Positions 17,891 through 27,145 of a stretch of 64,000 nt of DNA are shown here, in pieces. Position 1 is the first letter of the stretch. Each line of letters opens with the position of its first letter. The stretch comes from Planctomycetota bacterium (GTDB lineage Bacteria > Planctomycetota > UBA1135 > UBA2386): assembly GCA_016716265.1 (NCBI GenBank), contig JADJWQ010000002.1, forward strand, positions 1,201,001 through 1,265,000, read 5' to 3'. Under the pieces are notes generated by a model. The model ran no database searches, was not told the DNA's origin, and saw only the letters and a list, made by a program, of their open reading frames with translations. The translations under genes and the position numbers were made by a program.

Positions 17891-19072
17891 ATGAACGTCG
17901 CAGATCGCCCGTATCGCCTGTCGTTCCCGGTCGCGCTCGCGCTCGCCTGGGTGGGCGTGGCACCGTGGCTGCTGTACGGACTCGGCGTCACCGTCGCCTG
18001 GCCCGCGATCCCGCACAGCATCGTGATGGCGCAGGGCTTCGTCGGGACCGCCGCCGCCGGCTTCCTGCTGACGATGCTGCCGCGGCGCACGGCGAGCGCC
18101 CCACCCTCGGCCGGCCTCGCCGTCGCCTGCGCGGTGCTCCCGGCGCTGACGTCGTTCGCCGCACTGGCGGGCTGGCCGGCCGCGAGCCAGCTGCCGTGGC
18201 TCGCGTTCCTCGCCACGCTGTTCCGGTTCAGCTCACGGCGCCTGTGGACGGCGCGCGCGGCGCGCCGCGCTCCCGACGCGTTCATCTGGATCCCGCTCGC
18301 GCTGCTGATGGCGCTCGCCGGCACCGTCTGCTTCGCGCTGTACGGAGCCCTGCACCTCGACTTCCGCTGGCACCGGCTCGCACAGCTGCTTTCGGTGCAG
18401 GGGCTCGTATTCGGGCTGGTCATCGGCGTCGGCAGCCTGGCCCTCCCGTTGATGACGCGCGGCGAAGGCCCACCCGACGCTGCCCAAGGGCGCATCGGCC
18501 CGCGGCTCGCGCACGTCGCCTGCGCGATCGCGCTGGTGGCGTCGTTCGTGATCGAGGCGTTCGTGCTCCCGCGTGCCGGGCAGGGTCTGCGCGGCGCGCT
18601 GCTGCTCGGCGTGCTGCTCGGCACCGCCCGGATCCACCGCCGCCCGACGCGGCCCGGTCTGGTGCGCCGCCTGATGCACGTCGCCGGCTGGCTGCTCCCG
18701 CTCGGCCTCCTGGCCGCGGCGATCGACCCGAGCCGCGCGAACGTCTTCAGCCATGCGACCTACCTGGCCGGCGCCGGACTGCTGGTCCTGGCGGTCGCCG
18801 CGAACGTCGCGCTCGGCCACGGTCCGACGCCGTCGCGCGCCGATGCGGCCCCCACCGCAGCCTGGCTGCTCGGCGCGCTGTGCCTGGCGGCCTTCGTCGC
18901 GCGGGCGCTCGCGTTCGTCGACGGAACGCACCTCCGCGAGTGGCTCGCCATCGCGGCGTCGCTGTTCCTCGCCGCGACGCTCGCGTGGCTGTGGCTCTGC
19001 GCGAGCAGCCTGCGCGGGGCGGCTCCCCGCTCCTCCGCACAGGCCGCCGGGCCGCCCGGTCACAGCCGGTGA
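17891..19072 (+). CDS. NnrS-family multi-span membrane protein
   Basis: A 393-residue integral membrane protein with about ten to twelve hydrophobic segments. The N-terminus (RPYRLSFPVALALAW) and the MAQGFVGTAAAGFLLTMLPR segment resemble the haem- and copper-containing NnrS family, linked in other bacteria to protection from nitric oxide and nitrosative stress. His residues before the HSIVMAQG block fit the family pattern, although conservation is looser than in proteobacterial NnrS. The ATG at 17891 is 7 bp after the sulfatase stop. The 3' end overlaps the convergent beta-helix gene by 13 bp. No denitrification gene is visible nearby, so the NO link is only a family-based guess. Confidence 0.72.
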   Translation: MNVADRPYRLSFPVALALAWVGVAPWLLYGLGVTVAWPAIPHSIVMAQGFVGTAAAGFLLTMLPRRTASAPPSAGLAVACAVLPALTSFAALAGWPAASQLPWLAFLATLFRFSSRRLWTARAARRAPDAFIWIPLALLMALAGTVCFALYGALHLDFRWHRLAQLLSVQGLVFGLVIGVGSLALPLMTRGEGPPDAAQGRIGPRLAHVACAIALVASFVIEAFVLPRAGQGLRGALLLGVLLGTARIHRRPTRPGLVRRLMHVAGWLLPLGLLAAAIDPSRANVFSHATYLAGAGLLVLAVAANVALGHGPTPSRADAAPTAAWLLGALCLAAFVARALAFVDGTHLREWLAIAASLFLAATLAWLWLCASSLRGAAPRSSAQAAGPPGHSR

Positions 19073-21648
19073 CCCGCCTTCTCGGCGGCGGCCTTGCTCG
19101 GGTAGACCTCGATCGACAGGTTGCCGTCGGTCAGCTCGTTCGTCCGCTTGCCGTAGACGTACTCGACCCGCCCGTCGCCGTCGCCGTCCAGGTTCTGCGC
19201 ACCCCAGGCATTGCGGATCGCGCCCTGCCCCGAGTTGAGCTGCGGCTCGACCCACACGATCCGGCCACCGACGTGCACATCGGTCATCGCGTGGCCGACG
19301 CGATCCCACTCGCCCTGTGGCTCGCCGTTGGTCGGCGTGTAGCGCGGATTGGGAATCCAGCGCTTCACGAGCGTGAAGGTGGCGTCGTAGCCGCGCGTCT
19401 CGAGTGCGCGCTCGAGCCCGTCGGCGAACTGGACGCATCGGAAGGTCTCCGTGTACGGATTGCGCCAGACGCCCGCCGCGTCGACGTCGCGCGCCAGATC
19501 GCGCAGCTCGGGCGGCAGGTTGTTGGGGTCGATCGTCTGCGCGCTCTCCTTCTCGTCCTTCTCGTAGCCGACGACGCCGTCGCCCAGTGCGGGCACCGAG
19601 CCGAACGCGATGCCGCCCGCGTTGCGGCCGACCTGGCCCGCCAGCACGCTGACTCCACCGACCGCGACGCTGCACGGCACCAGGTCCTCGTTCTGCACGG
19701 TGCCGGCCGTGATCTGCGCGGTATCCGCGATGAACAGACCGTCGAGCAGGGTGGCACCCTGGCCGATCGTGACTGCCGCGCCGACGACCGTCCGCGAGCC
19801 GACACCGACGTTCGCCGCGAGCACGCTGTCGTGGCCGATCACCGCGTGGTCCCCGACGTCGACGCCGTCCAGGAGCTGGCACCCGACACCGATGCGCGCA
19901 CCCGCACCAATCCGCACCGACGACCCGAGCAGCGTGCCCTCGGCGATCTCGGCGCCGGGCTCGATCGTGCAGCCGCCCAGCAGTCGGGATCCCGCACCGA
20001 CGACGGCGCGCGCACCGACGAAGCCGTTCGCACCGACGACGGCCTGCGGACCGACGACCGCCCCCGCACCGACCGCGGCACCGGCCTCCACGGTGGCACC
20101 GCGGCCGAGCCGCGCGGTCGGGTCGACCTGCGCGGACGGGTGGACCGTCGCCTGCGGGCGGGTCGGGTCGAGGCGCGGCGCGCGCAGATCGAGGCCGAGA
20201 CCCGCACCCTGCAGCGACAGCGCGTCGATCCGCACTGCGGTGCGCAGCGTCGCGGTGGCGAAGAACGCGCTGCCGTCGGGCGTCGACGGGTCCGGCACGC
20301 TCCACGCTCCCGGCCCCGCGGTGGCCATCGTCCGCGGCGGCAGCGCGAGCGTGCGCGGCGGCAGCGACGGCGCATCGAGGTTCGTGAGCACGAGCACCGG
20401 AGCGAGCTCCACCGTGCATCGGGCCTGCCCTCCGGTCGCACTACCGCGGGTCAGCGTCATCGTGCCCGCTGCGCTTCGCAGCGGATCGGCGTGCAGCTCG
20501 ACCCGGATCCGCTGGGGCTGGCCCTGGATCGTCACGACGATCGGCTGCACGGACTGCAACGACAGCTCGTGGATCTCGATCGGGACCGTCACGTCGCTGC
20601 CGGGCGTGCTGCCGAGCACGCGCGGATCGCCGTGCAGTCGCCGCACGATCGTGTCCGTCGTGCCCAGCTCGAACCGGTCGGCCGTGCCGAGCGCGGCACC
20701 GGCGAGCGGTACGCGGCCCTGGAACGGCGCGGAGCCGGGCGCGAGGAAGTCCGGCGGCAGGGCCAGATCGACGAGGCCCGCCCGTGTCTCGAGCAGGTCG
20801 ATGCCGCCCGGGATCCGCAGCCCGGCGGGGTCTTCGACGATCGGAAACAGCAGCGTGTCGGAGTGCGCGAGCGGCAACGCTGCCGGCAGCAGCGGGTCGA
20901 CCGTGAACACCTGTGCGGCGAGCTCGATGCCGACCAGCGCCCGGACGGGCGGCAAGGGCAGCGGTGAGCCGAAGCCGCCGGACGGATCGGCCGGCTGGGC
21001 ATCGGAGAGCGCGACCCACACGCGCAGCTCGGCACCGGCCGGCGCACCGGGGATCGGCAGCGGCTCGGGGAACGGGAAGCCGAGCACCAGGAAGCCGACG
21101 TCACCGGGCCGCAGGCCGCCGGCGCGCAGCACGGTGGTCTGTCCGATGCCCGGGATGCCGTCGAGCCCGATCGTCGGTGTGCCGTAGGTCGCCGGCGTGG
21201 CGCGGCCGACGTGCTCGGCGTGGCGCTGGACGACGACGTCGAAGCCTCCGGCATTGTCGGCGTGCAGGTCGTCGTTGACGCCGAGCTCGAGCGGCCCGCT
21301 CGCCGGCGCGCCGCCCTGCCAGTGGGCACCCAGCGGAAACACGACCGTGCCGATGCGGCCGAGCAGGGCACCGCGCGGCGCAGTCGGCAGCCACAGGCCG
21401 GTGCTGCCGCCGGCCGTCGGGTCGCCGGCGGCCGGCGCCCAGCCGGCGGCGGTCGGTCGCCACTGGATCAGGCCTCGCGCGTCGACCGACAGCGGCTCGC
21501 CGGCCTGCACGACGAGGCCGGTGGCGAGCGCGGTCGTCGGACCGGCGGTCCCCGGAACGAGGTAGCCCTGCGCGGCGGCGCCGGTGGCGACGAGGGACAG
21601 CAGGATGGCGGTCAGGCTGGAGCGGATCGTCGGACGGGTCGGGTTCAT
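19060..21648 (-). CDS. Secreted left-handed beta-helix protein with cysteine-peptidase-like C-terminal domain
   Basis: An 862-residue exported protein with a clear signal peptide (residues about 8-26, ending GAAAQ). Residues about 27-470 are beta-rich with no family I can name. From about residue 490 to 650 there is a long run of imperfect hexapeptides (many V-G-A-G/A-A-x, such as AVVGAGSRLLGGC and ARIGVGCQLLDG). This is the left-handed parallel beta-helix of LpxA/LpxD and gamma-carbonic anhydrases, unusual in a secreted protein. The last about 150 residues contain FRCVQFADGLERAL, then GHAMTDVHVGG and WVEPQ. The Cys, His, Asp/Glu order resembles a transglutaminase/papain-like catalytic triad. 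An NLDGDGDGRV EF-hand-like loop follows. No acyltransferase role can be claimed. Confidence 0.8.
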   Translation of the reverse strand: MNPTRPTIRSSLTAILLSLVATGAAAQGYLVPGTAGPTTALATGLVVQAGEPLSVDARGLIQWRPTAAGWAPAAGDPTAGGSTGLWLPTAPRGALLGRIGTVVFPLGAHWQGGAPASGPLELGVNDDLHADNAGGFDVVVQRHAEHVGRATPATYGTPTIGLDGIPGIGQTTVLRAGGLRPGDVGFLVLGFPFPEPLPIPGAPAGAELRVWVALSDAQPADPSGGFGSPLPLPPVRALVGIELAAQVFTVDPLLPAALPLAHSDTLLFPIVEDPAGLRIPGGIDLLETRAGLVDLALPPDFLAPGSAPFQGRVPLAGAALGTADRFELGTTDTIVRRLHGDPRVLGSTPGSDVTVPIEIHELSLQSVQPIVVTIQGQPQRIRVELHADPLRSAAGTMTLTRGSATGGQARCTVELAPVLVLTNLDAPSLPPRTLALPPRTMATAGPGAWSVPDPSTPDGSAFFATATLRTAVRIDALSLQGAGLGLDLRAPRLDPTRPQATVHPSAQVDPTARLGRGATVEAGAAVGAGAVVGPQAVVGANGFVGARAVVGAGSRLLGGCTIEPGAEIAEGTLLGSSVRIGAGARIGVGCQLLDGVDVGDHAVIGHDSVLAANVGVGSRTVVGAAVTIGQGATLLDGLFIADTAQITAGTVQNEDLVPCSVAVGGVSVLAGQVGRNAGGIAFGSVPALGDGVVGYEKDEKESAQTIDPNNLPPELRDLARDVDAAGVWRNPYTETFRCVQFADGLERALETRGYDATFTLVKRWIPNPRYTPTNGEPQGEWDRVGHAMTDVHVGGRIVWVEPQLNSGQGAIRNAWGAQNLDGDGDGRVEYVYGKRTNELTDGNLSIEVYPSKAAAEKAGHRL

Positions 21649-21916
21649 GGCGTGGTTCGCTTGCGTCGTGGTCGCGCCCCGGCGGAGTCCGGGGCCACCC
21701 CCTGCAGCGGAGCCGCCGTCGCGGAAGTGCCCACGGCGTCCGAAACCCGCCCGGTACCACCGATGCGCGACCGGGCGAGCCGCCCGACGCGCGCCCCGCG
21801 ACCAGATCGGTGCAACCCCCGGCGCCCGCGGAATCGCCCGGTCCGTATCGTCCGGGGGTCGAGCCCGGCTCTCGCGCACTCCGCGCGGGCGGGCTCACCG
21901 CCCAGGAGGCCACCCG

Positions 21917-23008
21917 GTGAAGACCCTCGCCCTTCCGCTCGCTCTCGCCCTCGCCTGTCCCGCCGCCGCACAGTTCGTCAATCCGCTGTCCGCGCTCGGC
22001 GTCGAGGCACCGTCCCGCTTCGGCACGCCGTTCACGAGCTCGGGGACCTCGTCGGTCATCCTGCACGAGATCCACGGGCTGTCCGCGTATCCGACGCTGA
22101 CGGGCAACCTCGTGCAGATCGCGTGGCGCCGCGACAACGACACCGTCGTCGCGTCGACCGACTACATCGCGTTCTCGGTCGACTTCCAGCTCGCGGTCAG
22201 CACGAGCCCCCGGACGACGCAGTCCATCTCGCAGGACTTCGCGACCAACCGCGGCGCCGACTACGCCGTCGTCCACAACGGCATCGTGAACTTCCCCGCC
22301 GTGCTCAAGACCCCGAACGTCGCCGGGCCGTTCTCGTACGCGGTGCCGTTCGCCAATCCGTTCTCCTACTCGTCGACCAATGGCGACCTGCTCGTCGAGG
22401 TCATCACGAACGGTCCGGTGACGCAGCCGAACTCGCTGTTCTTCTGCGACGCGTCCGCCGAGTCCGGCGGCAGCACGTCGCGCGTGCTCGGCGCGCCGTG
22501 CGGTGCGGCGACCGCGAACAACAGCCTCGTCTACAGCAACTGGGGTCCGGGCATGCTCGGCCGGATCCTCGAGTACAACGGTCCCCCGGCGGTCAGCGCC
22601 TACCTCATGCTCGGCACGACCGGCCCGACCTTCGCCGGCCTGCTGCTGCCGCTGGACCTCGGGTTCATCAGCGCCCCGGGCTGTCTCCTCCAGCACGACA
22701 TCCTGCTCGGCGCCTACGGCGGCACGACCAGCAGCTCCGGTCGTCTCGAGTTCCGCTTCGAATCGCCGCTGATCCCGGCGCTCGGCGGACTGCAGATCCG
22801 CGCCCAGTTCGCCAACATCGGCGACCCCGGCGCCGGCAACGCGGCCAACCTGTCGCTGACCGCCGGACACGAGATCACGCTCGCGACGCCGACGCCCGGC
22901 GTGCCCGCCGTCAGCGAGGCCCACGCGACGTTCGCCGGCGGGCCCGCCAACACGGCGGCGCTGGTCCAGCAGGGCTACGGCAAGGTCGCGGAGTTCACGT
23001 TCCGCTGA
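21917..23008 (+). CDS. Exported protein of unknown function with C-terminal module resembling that of the subtilase at 47.3-50.3 kb
   Basis: A 363-residue protein starting at GTG (21917), supported by a strong Shine-Dalgarno AGGAGG at 21904-21909; longer frames to 21584 lack one. A signal peptide covers residues 1-19 (ending PAAAQ). The body is beta-rich, with many Ser/Thr/Asn and a Cys pair region, and no recognised enzyme motif. The last about 100 residues (GTTGPTF..., PGCLLQHD, PLIPALGGLQIRAQF, NAANLSLTAG) resemble in order and spacing the C-terminal end of the large subtilase at 47.3-50.3 kb. This suggests a shared C-terminal module, perhaps used in sorting or surface attachment. It stands alone, divergent from the beta-helix gene. 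Confidence 0.72.
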   Translation: MKTLALPLALALACPAAAQFVNPLSALGVEAPSRFGTPFTSSGTSSVILHEIHGLSAYPTLTGNLVQIAWRRDNDTVVASTDYIAFSVDFQLAVSTSPRTTQSISQDFATNRGADYAVVHNGIVNFPAVLKTPNVAGPFSYAVPFANPFSYSSTNGDLLVEVITNGPVTQPNSLFFCDASAESGGSTSRVLGAPCGAATANNSLVYSNWGPGMLGRILEYNGPPAVSAYLMLGTTGPTFAGLLLPLDLGFISAPGCLLQHDILLGAYGGTTSSSGRLEFRFESPLIPALGGLQIRAQFANIGDPGAGNAANLSLTAGHEITLATPTPGVPAVSEAHATFAGGPANTAALVQQGYGKVAEFTFR

Positions 23009-23179
23009 GCCCGGCGCGGCCGCGACCGCGGCAAGCTGCCCCGATCCCGGACACCGACCGCGGCGTCCGAGGATTCCCGCGGTCCGGCGATCGACCGCCG
23101 CAGACCCACCGATCGCCGCGCGGATCCGGTGGCGTGCAGGGCTACCATGGCGAGCTCGGGCCCCATTGCCGATCCCGCC

Positions 23180-25345
23180 ATGCGAACGCACCCGACGCAC
23201 GCATTCCCGGCACTCGTCGCGCTCCTCGCGCTGGCTGCGTGCCATTCCGATCCGCCGATGAACGACGCGCCGCCGACGCACCCGCTGCTCGCTCCCTGGT
23301 CCGGTCCGTACGGCGGTGTCCCGCCGTTCGACCGCATGGACCTCGCCGAGCTCACGCCCGCGGTCGAGGAGGGCATGCGCCTGGAGCTCGCCGAGATCGA
23401 CGCGATCGCCGACGATCCCGCGCCGCCGACCTTCGCCAATACGATCGTCGCCATGGAGCGCGCCGGTCGGGCGCTCGACCGCGCGCTGGTGCTCTATGGC
23501 ATCTGGAGCTCCAATCTGTCGTCGTCCGACTTCCGCACGCTCCAGGCCGAGCTCGCACCGAAGCTCGCCGCCCACCGCACGCGCATCACGCAGAACGCCG
23601 CACTGTTCGAGCGGATCCGCGCGGTGCACGAGAGCCCGGAGCTGGCCAGCCTGACGCCGCAACAACAGCGCCTCGCATGGCTCGTCTACACGCGCTTCGC
23701 GAAGAACGGCGCGACGCTGACCGGCGCCGCGAAGGAGCGTTACGCGGCCATCAACGCGCGCCTCGCGCAGCTGCACACGGCGTTCTCGAACAACGTCCTG
23801 GCCGACGAGGAGGGCTACGTGCTGTACCTGCGCGAGGACCAGCTCGGCGGGCTGCCCGACTCGTACGTGCGCGCGGCGGCGGCGGCGGCCGGCGAGCGCG
23901 GGCGGCCGGGAGAATACGCCGTGACCAACACGCGCTCCTCGATCGACCCGTTCCTGACCTTCTCGGACCAGCGCGATCTGCGCGAGACGGTCTGGAGGAC
24001 GTTCTACGCACGCGGCGACAACGGCGACGAGCACGACAACAATGCGATCATCGCGGAGATCCTGCAGCTCCGCGACGAGCGCTCGAAGCTCCTCGGCTTC
24101 GGCAGCTACGCGGAATGGCAGCTGCAGGACCGCATGGCGAAGACACCCGCCCGCGTGCTCGATCTGCTCGAGACCGTGTGGCACGCGGCGGTCGCCCGCG
24201 TGCACGAGGAGGTCGCCGACATGCAGGCGATCGCTGATCAGGAGAGCGCCGATGAGGAGGGCACCGGCATCACGATCGCGCCCTGGGATTACCGCTACTA
24301 CGCGGAGCAGGTGCGCCAGGCGAAGTACGCGCTCGACTCCGACCAGATCAAGCAGTACCTGCAGCTCGGCAAGCTGCGCGACGCGATGTTCTTCGTCGCC
24401 GGCGAGCTGTTCGGCTTCGCGTTCACGCCGGTGCCGGCCGGCACCGTGCCGGTGTTCCACCCGGACGTCGGCGTCTGGGAGGTCACCGACCGCGCCACCG
24501 GCCGGCACGTCGGACTGTGGTACCTCGATCCCTTCGCGCGGCGCGGCAAGCGCTCGGGCGCGTGGGCGACGTCGTATCGCGGTCACGAGACCTTCGACGG
24601 CGAGCGCTCGGTGCTCGCCTCGAACAACTCGAACTTCATCGCCGGCGCGCCGGGCGAGCCCGTGCTGCTGTCCTGGGACGACGCACAGACCTACTTCCAC
24701 GAGTTCGGCCACGCGCTGCACGCGCTGTCGTCGAACGTCGCCTATCCGACCCTGAACGGCGGCGTGCGCGACTACACCGAGTTCCAATCCCAGCTCCTCG
24801 AGCGCTGGCTGCTGACCGATCCGGTCATCGAGCGCTTCCTGGTCCACTACCGCACCGGCGCGCCGATGCCGCCCGAGCTCGTCGCGAAGCTGAAGCGCGC
24901 CGCGACGTTCAACCAGGGCTTCGCGACGACCGAGTATCTCGCGTCCGCGCTGATGGACATGCGCCTGCACATGGTCGACCCGACCGGGATCGATCCCCGC
25001 GCCTTCGAGCGGAGCACGCTCGCCGAGCTCGGCATGCCGGCCGAGCTCGTCATGCGGCACCGCACGCCGCAGTTCTCGCACGTGTTCGCCGACGAGGGCT
25101 ACGCCGCCGGCTACTACGGCTACATGTGGGCCGACGTGCTGACCTCCGACGCCGCCGAGGCCCTCGCCGCCGCCCCCGGCGGCTACTACGACCACGACCT
25201 CGCGAACCAGCTGGTCGCCTGCCTGTTCGCCCCCCGCAATGCGATCGACCCCGCCGAGGCCTACCGCATGTTCCGCGGCCGCGACGCCCGCATGGAGGCC
25301 CTGATGCGCGACCGCGGCTTCCCGGTCCCCGGCGACGGGCGCTGA
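23180..25345 (+). CDS. M3-family zinc metallopeptidase (Dcp-like peptidyl-dipeptidase), lipoprotein
   Basis: A 721-residue M3 peptidase. HEFGH at residues 507-511 in TYFHEFGHALHALSS is the zinc site with catalytic Glu, and the C-terminal half has the usual M3 blocks (QLLERWLL, FNQGFATTEYLA, FADEGYAAGYYGYMW). The M3 family cleaves short peptides; the closest look is to peptidyl-dipeptidase Dcp or oligopeptidase A. The ATG at 23180 gives a signal peptide with lipobox LAAC, so it should be lipid-anchored and exported rather than cytoplasmic; an upstream start at 23129 would add only low-complexity residues. The length is normal for the family. It is preceded by an apparently empty spacer and followed by a minus-strand tRNA. 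Confidence 0.9.
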   Translation: MRTHPTHAFPALVALLALAACHSDPPMNDAPPTHPLLAPWSGPYGGVPPFDRMDLAELTPAVEEGMRLELAEIDAIADDPAPPTFANTIVAMERAGRALDRALVLYGIWSSNLSSSDFRTLQAELAPKLAAHRTRITQNAALFERIRAVHESPELASLTPQQQRLAWLVYTRFAKNGATLTGAAKERYAAINARLAQLHTAFSNNVLADEEGYVLYLREDQLGGLPDSYVRAAAAAAGERGRPGEYAVTNTRSSIDPFLTFSDQRDLRETVWRTFYARGDNGDEHDNNAIIAEILQLRDERSKLLGFGSYAEWQLQDRMAKTPARVLDLLETVWHAAVARVHEEVADMQAIADQESADEEGTGITIAPWDYRYYAEQVRQAKYALDSDQIKQYLQLGKLRDAMFFVAGELFGFAFTPVPAGTVPVFHPDVGVWEVTDRATGRHVGLWYLDPFARRGKRSGAWATSYRGHETFDGERSVLASNNSNFIAGAPGEPVLLSWDDAQTYFHEFGHALHALSSNVAYPTLNGGVRDYTEFQSQLLERWLLTDPVIERFLVHYRTGAPMPPELVAKLKRAATFNQGFATTEYLASALMDMRLHMVDPTGIDPRAFERSTLAELGMPAELVMRHRTPQFSHVFADEGYAAGYYGYMWADVLTSDAAEALAAAPGGYYDHDLANQLVACLFAPRNAIDPAEAYRMFRGRDARMEALMRDRGFPVPGDGR

Positions 25346-25450
25346 CGCCCGGGCGCGGTCTCGCGCGGGGGGCGAGGCGCTGTGCCGACGCGCCCGTCTC
25401 CGGCAACCGCGGCCGCGACGGACGCTGTGGGTCTGCCGCGGCTGACGAAA

Positions 25451-25527
25451 TGGTCGGGGCGACTGGATTTGAACCAGCGACCTCTGCGTCCCGAACGCAG
25501 CGCTCTACCAGGCTGAGCCACGCCCCG
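25451..25527 (-). tRNA. tRNA-Pro (anticodon CGG)
   Basis: Read on the minus strand this is a complete 77-nt cloverleaf with encoded CCA. The acceptor stem CGGGGCG (from 25521-25527) pairs perfectly with CGCCCCG, followed by discriminator A. The anticodon stem CTGCG/CGCAG closes the loop TTCGGGA, giving anticodon CGG, which reads CCG proline codons. The D stem GCTC/GAGC and a T stem with GGTTCAAAT are normal. A C1-G72 pair is typical of bacterial tRNA-Pro. It lies between the M3 peptidase gene and mgtE. Confidence 0.96.
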
Positions 25528-25670
25528 ACGCGCATCGGCGACCGGGATCGGCGCGATGCGGGCGGGGGAAGCTACCGCGGGGGACCGGCGCGGTCAACCG
25601 ACCGGCGCGGGAATCCGCGGCGTGCAGCCGCCGTTTCCCCGCCTCCGCGTTTCGGCTAAGGAAGGGGGCC

Positions 25671-27059
25671 ATGCGGTCGTCCCTCCTCGCTCCGGAACTG
25701 CGCGAGCTCCTGCACGAGGGGCGCCGGGAGGATCTGCGGACGCTGCTCGGGGAGCTGCACCCGAACGACGCGGCGACGATCCTCGCGGGGCTGGAGATCC
25801 CGGAGATCGTCGAGGCGCTGTCGGTCCTGCCGATCCTGCAGGAGCGCGACGTCTTCTGCTACTTCGAGCCGGAGCTGCAGCAGGAGATCGTGCGGCGGCC
25901 GGGGCGGGCGCACGTGCGCGCGCTGCTGAAGGCGATGCCGTCGGACGAGCGCTACGAGTTCCTCGACCGGCTCGATCCGCGCGTGCGCGCGGGGCTGGAG
26001 CCGCTGCTCGAGCAGGCCGCTCGCAACGACCTGCTGCGCCGCGAGCGTTACGAGGACGATCAGGTCGGCTCGTTCCTCAGCACCGAGTTCTGCCGGCTGC
26101 GGGCCGGGATGACCGTCGCCGAGGCCATGACGGAGCTGCGGCGGCAGGAGCCCAGCCGCGAGACGATCTACTACAGCTACGTCGTCGACGAGGCCGGCAA
26201 GCTGATCGGCTTCGTGTCGCTGCGCCACCTGATCGCCGCCGAGCCGACCGAGCTGGTGCGCGACCTGATGAAGACCGAGCTGGTCTCGATCCGGGCCTCG
26301 GCCGACCAGGAGGACGCGGTGCGGCTGATCCGCGAGTACGACCTGATCGCGCTGCCGGTCGTCGACCGCGAGGGTGTGCTGGTCGGCATCGTGACCTACG
26401 ACGACGCCGCCGACATCCAGGAAGAGGAGTCGACCGAGGACATCGAGCGCATGGCCGGCATCTCGGGCGAGGCCGAGGGCGAGGGCGGCTACCTCGCCGA
26501 GCCGGTGCTGAGCCAGATCCGCCGGCGCATGCCGCTGATCGCGTTCCTGGCGATCACCTACGTGTTCACGTCGTCGGTGATCGCGTCGCACGAGCAGGCG
26601 CTCCCCCACCGCGTGCTGATCGCGCTGCTGCCGATGGTCATGGCGACCGGCGGCATGGTCGGCTCGCAGGCGAGCTCGCTGGTGATCCGCGGCCTGACGG
26701 TCGGCGACCTGGAGCCAGGCAGCTTCGCCGCGGTGATCTGGAAGGAGACCCGCGTCAGCGCGGGCCTCGCGGTCATCCTCGGCTCGATCGTGTTCGGCGA
26801 AGGGCTGCTGCTCGCGTGGCTCGACGACGACCCGCTCGGCGAGCATCTGCGGTTCTTCCTGATCGCCTGCTCCGGCATGGCGGTCGCGCTCGCCGCCCAC
26901 GTGCTCAGCGCGGCCCTGATCGGCGTCAGCATCCCGATCCTGGCCCGCGCCACCGGCCGCGATCCGGCGCTGGTGACACCCGCCGTCACCGCGATCGCCG
27001 ACTTCTTCGGCGCGTCGCTGTTCCTGCTGGTCGTCGCCGGCTTCCTGGCGCTCGTGTGA
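25671..27059 (+). CDS. mgtE: Magnesium transporter MgtE
   Basis: A 462-residue MgtE-type Mg2+ channel. It has the cytoplasmic superhelical N domain (residues about 1-130), a CBS-domain pair (about 130-260, with YSYVVDEAGKLIGFVSL and VLVGIVTYDD), a connecting acidic helix rich in Glu (EEESTEDIE), and five membrane helices at the C-terminus. The pore-region motif GGMVGSQ and the last-helix DPALVTPAVTAIADFFG match the family positions of GGNxGSQ and DPxxxxxP..T...D..G. N and CBS domains normally sense cytoplasmic Mg2+ and close the channel, so it probably self-gates. A purine-rich ribosome site (GGAAGGGGG) precedes the ATG. No M-box riboswitch was recognised between the tRNA and the start. Confidence 0.93.
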   Translation: MRSSLLAPELRELLHEGRREDLRTLLGELHPNDAATILAGLEIPEIVEALSVLPILQERDVFCYFEPELQQEIVRRPGRAHVRALLKAMPSDERYEFLDRLDPRVRAGLEPLLEQAARNDLLRRERYEDDQVGSFLSTEFCRLRAGMTVAEAMTELRRQEPSRETIYYSYVVDEAGKLIGFVSLRHLIAAEPTELVRDLMKTELVSIRASADQEDAVRLIREYDLIALPVVDREGVLVGIVTYDDAADIQEEESTEDIERMAGISGEAEGEGGYLAEPVLSQIRRRMPLIAFLAITYVFTSSVIASHEQALPHRVLIALLPMVMATGGMVGSQASSLVIRGLTVGDLEPGSFAAVIWKETRVSAGLAVILGSIVFGEGLLLAWLDDDPLGEHLRFFLIACSGMAVALAAHVLSAALIGVSIPILARATGRDPALVTPAVTAIADFFGASLFLLVVAGFLALV

Positions 27060-27090
27060 GCCACGACCGACGACCGGCGCCGCGCAGGGA

Positions 27091-27137
27091 TCAACTGGAT
27101 TCGGTTGAGGTTGCCCGGATCAACCGTTTCCGGTTGA
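27091..27137 (+). promoter_or_regulatory. Pair of matched palindromes upstream of the SatD-family gene (likely operator)
   Basis: Two 18-bp sites lie in the same orientation: 27091-27108 (TCAAC-N8-GTTGA) and 27120-27137 (TCAACCGTTTCCGGTTGA, with 7-bp perfect arms). Their starts are 29 bp apart, and the second ends 8 bp before the ATG of the SatD-family gene at 27146. Because that protein has a helix-turn-helix-like C-terminus, binding by its own product is likely. Confidence 0.75.
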
Positions 27138-27145
27138 CTGCTTCC

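Noticed and set aside
21101..25195. 1364-aa minus-strand open frame over the M3 peptidase and its neighbours
   Set aside because: Shadow frame opposite genes with clear motifs (HEFGH, signal peptides); composition is not protein-like.
25528..25670. M-box magnesium riboswitch before mgtE
   Set aside because: Only about 140 bp separates the tRNA from the start and no M-box-like conserved segments were recognised.
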